From an uncultured Pelagibacteraceae bacterium (GTDB taxonomy: Bacteria; Pseudomonadota; Alphaproteobacteria; Pelagibacterales; Pelagibacteraceae): a DNA stretch of 64,000 nt. Both the position numbers and the translations under genes were made by a program. Shown one piece after another: positions 58,388 to 64,000 of this stretch. The notes below the pieces were generated by a model. That model made no database searches, was not told the DNA's origin, and saw only the letters and a program-made list of their open reading frames with translations. The stretch covers positions 1-64,000 of the forward strand of contig CACPNO010000003.1 in NCBI GenBank assembly GCA_902635335.1, written 5' to 3'. Each line of letters begins with the position of its first letter. The stretch's first letter is position 1.

Positions 58388-58748
58388 TCCAAATTTATCA
58401 AATACACAGAACAAAATTCTATTTGAAGAGGCCACAGAGCCACCAGGCTCAAGTGAATTAAATCATGAAAAAAGAGAGGGTGCCTATCATTGTGTTAATT
58501 GTGGAGTTAAATTGTTTGACTCTAATACTAAGTACGAAAGTGGATCTGGTTGGCCTTCATTCTACGAGTCTTTACCTAATGCATTTGAAACCACAACCGA
58601 TTATCATATTGGTTATGCTAGAACCGAGTATCATTGTATGAACTGCGGAGGTCATCATGGCCATATATTTGATGATGGCCCACAACCTACAGGGAAGAGA
58701 TATTGCAACAATGGAGTATGTCTAATTTTCAAGCCAAAAAATGTATAG
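58374..58748 (+). CDS. msrB: Peptide-methionine (R)-S-oxide reductase MsrB
   Basis: CxxC zinc pairs (CVNCG, CMNCGGHHGHIFDDGP), SGSGWPSF, GKRYCNNG; internal ATG 58374 preferred. Confidence 0.93.
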   Translation: MKKINPNLSNTQNKILFEEATEPPGSSELNHEKREGAYHCVNCGVKLFDSNTKYESGSGWPSFYESLPNAFETTTDYHIGYARTEYHCMNCGGHHGHIFDDGPQPTGKRYCNNGVCLIFKPKNV

Positions 58749-58794
58749 TTATAAAAAACTTGTTCATAATGGGTTTATTTTGTAAAAGGGTATT

Positions 58795-59631
58795 ATGAAA
58801 AAGTTTTTAATTTTTTTGATGGTTATGCTATTTGCGACTGGATTAAAAGCCGATGTTTCAGAAAATATTTCAGCGTATTTATCCAATCTTGTCCCAGGTG
58901 AGGGTGATACAGAAGTAAGCATTGATTTACGTGAGAACTATAAACCTGATTACAGTATTCTTGCTGTTAGAGAAATTGAAAAAACAGATAATGGAAATTA
59001 TTTTACTCAACTTTCATTATTCAATACTGAAAAAGATAATGATGAAAGAATAGTTGCAAATTTAGGAATTGGTAAAAGAATTTTAAGCGAAGATAAAACA
59101 TTGCTTACAGGATTTAATGCTTTTATTGATTATGACGATAACGACAACGCAAGAACAAGTATAGGATTTGAAATGAGAAGTGCAGTCCTAGAATTAACAT
59201 ATAACAAATACATCAAACTAGATGATGGAGATAAAGAAAAAGTTTTAGATGGATATGATCTAAGACTAGACTCTCAAATACCATATATGCACTGGGCAAA
59301 AGTATTTGTTAATTCATATGAATGGGATGGAAGAGATAGAGCCGATATTAAAGGTAGGCAGATTGGATCAGATCTTACATTATCTCCTAGTTTACAATTT
59401 GAGTTTTCTCATGATGACAAAGATTTATCAGGATTAGAAGATGAATGGTCAGCGCAGTTAACTTTTGTGCATCCTCCTAGAAAAGGACCATCATTACAAG
59501 ACGGTTTGTTGAGTACCACGGCCTTTAGTGAAAGTAGAGATATGTCTGACAGTCTACTTACAAAAGTTAAGAGAGATAACAAAATTTTTGTAGAATTTTC
59601 TGGAAAAACAACCATATCGAGGGCTGACTAA
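58795..59631 (+). CDS. Standalone inverse-autotransporter (intimin/invasin-type) beta-barrel protein
   Basis: Signal peptide; LLTGFNAFIDYDDNDNARTSIGFEMRSAVLELTYNKYIKL and C-terminal LLTKVKRDNKIFVEF resemble the IAT barrel; ends ~11 aa after the barrel. Confidence 0.7.
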   Translation: MKKFLIFLMVMLFATGLKADVSENISAYLSNLVPGEGDTEVSIDLRENYKPDYSILAVREIEKTDNGNYFTQLSLFNTEKDNDERIVANLGIGKRILSEDKTLLTGFNAFIDYDDNDNARTSIGFEMRSAVLELTYNKYIKLDDGDKEKVLDGYDLRLDSQIPYMHWAKVFVNSYEWDGRDRADIKGRQIGSDLTLSPSLQFEFSHDDKDLSGLEDEWSAQLTFVHPPRKGPSLQDGLLSTTAFSESRDMSDSLLTKVKRDNKIFVEFSGKTTISRAD

Positions 59632-59633
59632 TA

Positions 59634-60392
59634 ATGTTTAAAATTTTTAAATTTATAATATCTTTGTTATTCATAGGTTTTCATTACAGCTCTTTACAAG
59701 CAGCAAATTTTACTCCAAGCACATATATTGTAACGATCCAACAAGTAGAAATGTGTACAGGTACAGATGGTTCAGGTTCATGTGACAATGCAAAAGTAGT
59801 TGGAAACACAACACAAGAAATGGATATTGCAAGTGTTGATATAATGGCTGTTGTGTCTGAATACGGTTCACCAGCTATTTTAGAAGTTGGCACTACTTAT
59901 ACACATATGAAAACAACTATGTCACGAACTATTCAAATGACAGGTACAGCAGATGATGGAGGTGTAACTTGTAATACAGCAGCTGTAACAGATGATAATT
60001 ATCCTGGAACAGAAGCTGATCAAAAATATTCTCATATTCCTGTAATTAATAATGGTCAAACTATGGCTCTCACTGAAGTTAGAATGCAAAATGAATCCGT
60101 AACAAAATGCTTAAACGACGATTGTAGTACAACTACAACAGATAGTTCATGGATGAGTTATGGAGCAAAAGATGAAGGAGCTTTATATGCAATACATAAT
60201 GCTATATCAGGAGACTCAATGATACTAATTCATGCATTAACAAAACCTTGGACAGTAACATTAGATACGCCATCATTAGATATGGCTTTTGGTACAGAAA
60301 ATGTAGGGCAAGTGTTTGCAATAGATACGGGCGGAACGAAATATTGTAGATTTGATGCATTAGAGCCAACAGTGTCAATTACGATTGAATAA
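59634..60392 (+). CDS. Hypothetical secreted cysteine-containing protein
   Basis: Signal peptide MFKIFKFIISLLFIGFHYSSLQA; Cys pairs CTGTDGSGSC, CLNDDC; 2-nt gap from the barrel gene. Confidence 0.75.
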   Translation: MFKIFKFIISLLFIGFHYSSLQAANFTPSTYIVTIQQVEMCTGTDGSGSCDNAKVVGNTTQEMDIASVDIMAVVSEYGSPAILEVGTTYTHMKTTMSRTIQMTGTADDGGVTCNTAAVTDDNYPGTEADQKYSHIPVINNGQTMALTEVRMQNESVTKCLNDDCSTTTTDSSWMSYGAKDEGALYAIHNAISGDSMILIHALTKPWTVTLDTPSLDMAFGTENVGQVFAIDTGGTKYCRFDALEPTVSITIE

Positions 60393-60441
60393 AAAAATAT
60401 TTTTTCTCTCATTTTTCTCGTTTAATATCTTATAATTAGAT

Positions 60442-61665
60442 ATGGGCAAAATTATTCAAGTAAAAGAAATTTTAAAAAAAAAATCTAAAAACTATAATAA
60501 TAATTTTCAAAATATTGAAGATTTTATAAAAAAAGAAATTTATGAAATTAAAAAATTAAAACAAAATTCACAGAATATTATCCCTGAAATTAGCTTTGAT
60601 AAATTATCCAATGATATTCATTCTATTACAAAATTAATTAAAAAAAGAGGCTGTGTAATTATTAGAGATGTCTTTGATGATAACAGAGTATTGGAATTAG
60701 ATAAAAGTCTAGAAAATTATATAATTCAAAATAATTATTATGAGCACCAAAAGCAAAAAGCGGGACTTGATAATTATTTTAGCGATTTGAAATCAGGAAA
60801 GCCACAAATATATGGATTATACTGGTCTAATTCACAATTTGAGATAAGACATTCTGAGGAAATGCAAACAGTAAAGGCTTTTCTAAATAATTTGTGGATC
60901 TATGAAAATGATGAATATAAAGTTTTTGATCCTAATCGAGAGCTTTGTTACGCAGATAGAGTTCGAAGGAGAGAACCTGGTGACAATAGCTTAGGATTAT
61001 CACCTCATTGTGATGCAGGATCAGTAGAAAGATGGATCGATCCTTCTTATCAAAAAATTTATAGTGATATATTTTCAGATAGTTTTAAAAATTTTAATCC
61101 ATTTGATGCAAAATATAGAGATAGGACAATAGAATTTGAGTCTCCAGCAGTTGCTCATGTTTTTCGAACCTTTCAAGGATGGACAGCCTTAACTGAACAA
61201 GGCCCTAAAGATGGAACATTACAGTTAATTCCAATCGCAAAAGCAATGGCATATGTTTTAACAAGAGCTTTATTAGATGATGTTCCTGAAAATGAGTTAT
61301 GTGGATCAAAAGCAGGAAAAGCTTTATCGATAAATGAAAAATATCATAGTTTGTTACTAGAAGGTTTAATCTCAATTCCAAAAATGAATCCTGGAGATAC
61401 TATTTGGTGGCATCCAGATGTAGTGCATGCAGTTGAGGAAAAACATCAAGGTAAAAATTACTCAAACGTTATTTATGTTGGAGCAACGCCTTATTGTAAA
61501 AAAAATATTGATTATATAAAAAAACAATCAAAAAAATTTATTGAAGGCAGAAGTCCACCTGATTTTGCTCCTGAAGATTATGAAGTAAATTATAAAGGTA
61601 GAGTTACAGTAAATGACTTAAGTGAATTAGCAAAAAAACAATTAGGATTAGTTGATTGGAATTAA
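60442..61665 (+). CDS. DUF1479 (YbiU-like) putative Fe(II)/2-oxoglutarate-dependent oxygenase
   Basis: RGCVIIRDVFDD, LGLSPHCDAGSVERWID, DTIWWHPDVVHAVEEKHQG. Confidence 0.85.
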   Translation: MGKIIQVKEILKKKSKNYNNNFQNIEDFIKKEIYEIKKLKQNSQNIIPEISFDKLSNDIHSITKLIKKRGCVIIRDVFDDNRVLELDKSLENYIIQNNYYEHQKQKAGLDNYFSDLKSGKPQIYGLYWSNSQFEIRHSEEMQTVKAFLNNLWIYENDEYKVFDPNRELCYADRVRRREPGDNSLGLSPHCDAGSVERWIDPSYQKIYSDIFSDSFKNFNPFDAKYRDRTIEFESPAVAHVFRTFQGWTALTEQGPKDGTLQLIPIAKAMAYVLTRALLDDVPENELCGSKAGKALSINEKYHSLLLEGLISIPKMNPGDTIWWHPDVVHAVEEKHQGKNYSNVIYVGATPYCKKNIDYIKKQSKKFIEGRSPPDFAPEDYEVNYKGRVTVNDLSELAKKQLGLVDWN

Positions 61666-61666
61666 T

Positions 61667-61921
61667 TTATTTTAAAGATGCTTCTAATTGACCGTTTTTT
61701 TCAAGATCTCTAAGTTCTTGATAACCCCCAATATGCTCATCATTAAAAAAAATTTGAGGTATAGTTCTTCTTCCATTAGCTTTTTGAATCATTTCATCTC
61801 TAAGCTCTGGACCTGTAGATACATCTATAACTTTATATTCAAGGTTATTTCTTTTTAATAATCTTTTTGCAGCATCACAAAATGCGCACATTGGTCCCGA
61901 ATACATTGTTATATTTTTCAT
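61667..61921 (-). CDS. grxC: Glutaredoxin (GrxC-type, CAFC active site)
   Basis: YSGPMCAFCDAAKRLLKRNNLEY, RRTIPQIFFNDEHIGGYQEL. Confidence 0.9.
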   Translation of the reverse strand: MKNITMYSGPMCAFCDAAKRLLKRNNLEYKVIDVSTGPELRDEMIQKANGRRTIPQIFFNDEHIGGYQELRDLEKNGQLEASLK

Positions 61922-61949
61922 ATTTTAGATATAATTATATTCTTTGATA

Positions 61950-62249
61950 TTACCAGTTATGAATTTCATTTTTCTTTATTTTAACTCTTATTTGTTTTCT
62001 TGAATATTCAAACTTTTTCCTATGTTTAATGCTTTGTGAATTTACTCTTTTTCTCCATAGCCTAAAAGACGAAGGTTTTAAACTTCTTCTCATGATCTTA
62101 ATTACGTCAGACTCTGTTTTTCCAGTTTTTTTTTCTATATCTTCAAATGTAATTCTATCTGCCCATGCCGCCCAAATGACCCAGTCTGGACTACCAGGTT
62201 TTGGCTCAGGATTTTTAACTCTGGTTGTGGGCCTGTGACTTTTTTTCAT
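61950..62249 (-). CDS. Small conserved protein, TIGR03643/DUF2805-like
   Basis: DWVIWAAWADRITFEDIEKKTGKTESDVIKIMRRSLKPSSFRLWRKRV. Confidence 0.75.
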   Translation of the reverse strand: MKKSHRPTTRVKNPEPKPGSPDWVIWAAWADRITFEDIEKKTGKTESDVIKIMRRSLKPSSFRLWRKRVNSQSIKHRKKFEYSRKQIRVKIKKNEIHNW

Positions 62250-62298
62250 AAAATTCCAGCAATCTTGAAATAAAATAGTAATGCAAATTTATATGCCT

Positions 62299-62311
62299 GT
62301 GATATTATCAC
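62299..62311. promoter_or_regulatory. Palindrome GTGATATTATCAC, possible operator/-10 overlap upstream of the LysE-family gene
   Basis: 5-bp perfect dyad with 3-nt centre in the intergenic region. Confidence 0.35.
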
Positions 62312-62314
62312 TTT

Positions 62315-62363
62315 TAGATAGTCCTATCTAGCCATCTTTAGCTCCCGGTTTTTTAGGACTATC
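62315..62363 (+). promoter_or_regulatory. Candidate cis-regulatory RNA over the RBS of the LysE-family exporter
   Basis: 10-bp perfect inverted repeat GATAGTCCTA (62317-62326)/TAGGACTATC (62354-62363) enclosing the AGGA SD; alternative hairpin TAGATA-GTCC-TATCTA (62315-62330). Confidence 0.5.
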
Positions 62364-62367
62364 CATC

Positions 62368-62982
62368 ATGCTTCCGTTAAATTATTTTCTATTTCTTCAA
62401 ATTATCCTATTCATGTTTATCACTCCTGGAACCCCTAGAATTGTAATCATTTCATATTCTATGAATTATGGTGTAAGAAATTGTGTTTGGACTGCACTCG
62501 GAGATATTACTGCAAATATTATTCAAGCATGTCTTGTAATTTTTGTAATTGGATCTTTTATCTCTGATAACCCAACTTTATTAAATATTTTTAAATGGTT
62601 TGGTGTAATTTATATACTTTACCTAGCATTCGATATTTATAAATCCAAACCTAAAAATATTAACTCAAGTGAAAATTTACAAAAAAGTTCGTTATCATTT
62701 TTTAAAGATGGTTTTTTAGTTGCGGGCACAAGCCCTAAAGCTTGGATGTTCTTCCCTTTTATTTTTCCTCAATTCATTGATTTTAATTCAAATTACGTTG
62801 CACAATTTTTAATTTTAATAACAACTTATGTAATATTAGATTTTTTATCTTTGGTTGGTTATGCAGTCTTAGCAAATAAAATGATTACCTTGGTTAAAGC
62901 AAAAGCAAAGGTCATAAACACAATTTCTGCGTGCGTCCTAATTGTTATAGCTCTTATAATTGCATTAATGCAACAATATTGA
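62368..62982 (+). CDS. LysE/RhtB family amino-acid exporter
   Basis: LPLNYFLFLQIILFMFITPGTPR N-terminal LysE motif, 6 TM, GFLVAGTSPKAWMFFPFIFPQF. Confidence 0.9.
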   Translation: MLPLNYFLFLQIILFMFITPGTPRIVIISYSMNYGVRNCVWTALGDITANIIQACLVIFVIGSFISDNPTLLNIFKWFGVIYILYLAFDIYKSKPKNINSSENLQKSSLSFFKDGFLVAGTSPKAWMFFPFIFPQFIDFNSNYVAQFLILITTYVILDFLSLVGYAVLANKMITLVKAKAKVINTISACVLIVIALIIALMQQY

Positions 62983-63070
62983 CCATTAATGCGATACTAC
63001 TGTTACTTGAAAAAAAACTAAATTATTAGTTTAATAAGGTTTAAATTAATTAATTAATAAGAGGAGATAA

Positions 63071-64000
63071 ATGAAAATTAAAAACATTATTATTACATTT
63101 GTTTCTGCAATAGCAATTTTATTTTCAACTTCAGTTGTTTCATTTGCAAAAGTTGTTGGTGATAAAATTATCCTAGGTGCCGCAATTTCTTTAACTGGAA
63201 AATATTCATCTAACGGAGTTCACACTCAAAATGGTTATAACATGGCCGTTGATAGAATTAACGAGATGGGTGGTGTTAAAGTTGGAGGAAAGACTTACAA
63301 GTTTGATATTATCTATTACGACGATGAATCAAATCCAAAAAGAGCAGCACAACTTGCAGAAAGATTAATTTCACAAGATGGTGTTGAGTTTATGCTTGGG
63401 CCATATAGTTCAGGTTTAACAAAAGCAATTGCGCCTGTAACAGAGAAATATGGTGTTCCTATGGTTGAAGCTAATGGTGCATCAAGATCTTTATTTACTA
63501 AAGGTTATAAATATTTATTTGCAGTGCTTGCGCCAGCAAATTTATATTTAGATGTTGCAATTGAAACAGCCGTAGCGCTGAATGGTGGAAAAGGTGTAAG
63601 AATTGCTCAAGCTTTCGAGCAAGATGCATTCTCACAGGACGTTAGATTAGGAATTCTAGATGCAGCAGAAAGAACTGGATCTAAAATCATAATTGATGAC
63701 AAACTACCAAAAGAGCTAAATGATATGGCTGCAACTTTAGCAAAAGTTAAAGCTGTTAAGCCAGATGTATTAGTTGTATCGGGACATACAAAAGGTGCTC
63801 TAACTGCAATTAGACAAATAGCTGAAATGAAAGTTGATGTTCCAATGTTAGCAATGACACACTGTGATGCTGCAAAATTATCTAAGCAACATGGTAAGAA
63901 CTCTCAATACGCACTTTGTGCATCTCAGTGGCATAAAACATTAACTTACAAAGATGATTTCTTCAAAGATGGTATGACATATGCTGCGGACTTTGAGAAA
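63071..64000 (+). CDS. Branched-chain amino acid/amide-type ABC transporter substrate-binding protein, 3'-truncated by window edge
   Basis: Own translation MKIKNIIITFVSAIAILFSTSVVSFAKVVGDKIILGAAISLTGKYSSNGVHTQNGYNMAVDRINEMGGVKVGGKTYKFDIIYYDDESNPKRAAQLAERLI...; RBS GAGGAG; no stop before 64000, so absent from the ORF track. Confidence 0.92.
   Translation, partial: MKIKNIIITFVSAIAILFSTSVVSFAKVVGDKIILGAAISLTGKYSSNGVHTQNGYNMAVDRINEMGGVKVGGKTYKFDIIYYDDESNPKRAAQLAERLISQDGVEFMLGPYSSGLTKAIAPVTEKYGVPMVEANGASRSLFTKGYKYLFAVLAPANLYLDVAIETAVALNGGKGVRIAQAFEQDAFSQDVRLGILDAAERTGSKIIIDDKLPKELNDMAATLAKVKAVKPDVLVVSGHTKGALTAIRQIAEMKVDVPMLAMTHCDAAKLSKQHGKNSQYALCASQWHKTLTYKDDFFKDGMTYAADFEK

Noticed and set aside
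60392-60441. AAAAAATATTTTTT palindrome as a terminator
   Set aside because: AT-only dyads are expected by chance in this AT-rich sequence and are too weak to call.

Overview
AT-rich, densely packed alphaproteobacterial window. Gene content, a permuted alpha-type ssrA and very short intergenic gaps suggest a Pelagibacterales/SAR11-like streamlined genome (an inference, no search run). It is mostly core metabolism and cell-envelope genes: tolB(partial)-pal-cpoB/ybgF-tilS-ftsH-folP-glmM-thiD-purA; rpoH and rluD on minus; tRNA-Arg(TCG); an ABC-2 exporter; Sua5; xseB-ispA-dxs; aroC; pdxH; ispB; an S49 peptidase; glyQS; ppdK; nadC-nadA; tRNA-Leu(GAG); thyX; mrp; hflK-hflC; degP; miaA; ilvB-ilvH-ilvC; leuA; mreBCD-mrdA-rodA; a DadA/indolepyruvate oxidoreductase operon; and a partial ABC substrate-binding protein at the right edge. 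The most interesting region is ~30.3-34.06 kb. A circularly permuted two-piece tmRNA gene on minus, missed by the ORF track, has a decodable tag ANESYALAA. A 3.2 kb AT-rich surface-glycan cassette (Wzy/ligase-like membrane protein, NodB-type deacetylase, sugar formyltransferase) lies between this intact tmRNA and a decayed second copy of its acceptor half. That arrangement looks like the footprint of an island at ssrA with no integrase left. Other points of interest: an inverse-autotransporter (intimin/invasin-type) beta-barrel with no passenger, followed by a small secreted Cys-rich protein; a possible RNA switch/pseudoknot over the ribosome-binding site of a LysE-family exporter; hairpin-bearing leaders at ilvB and leuA; and four convergent gene pairs whose stop codons interlock by exactly 4 nt.
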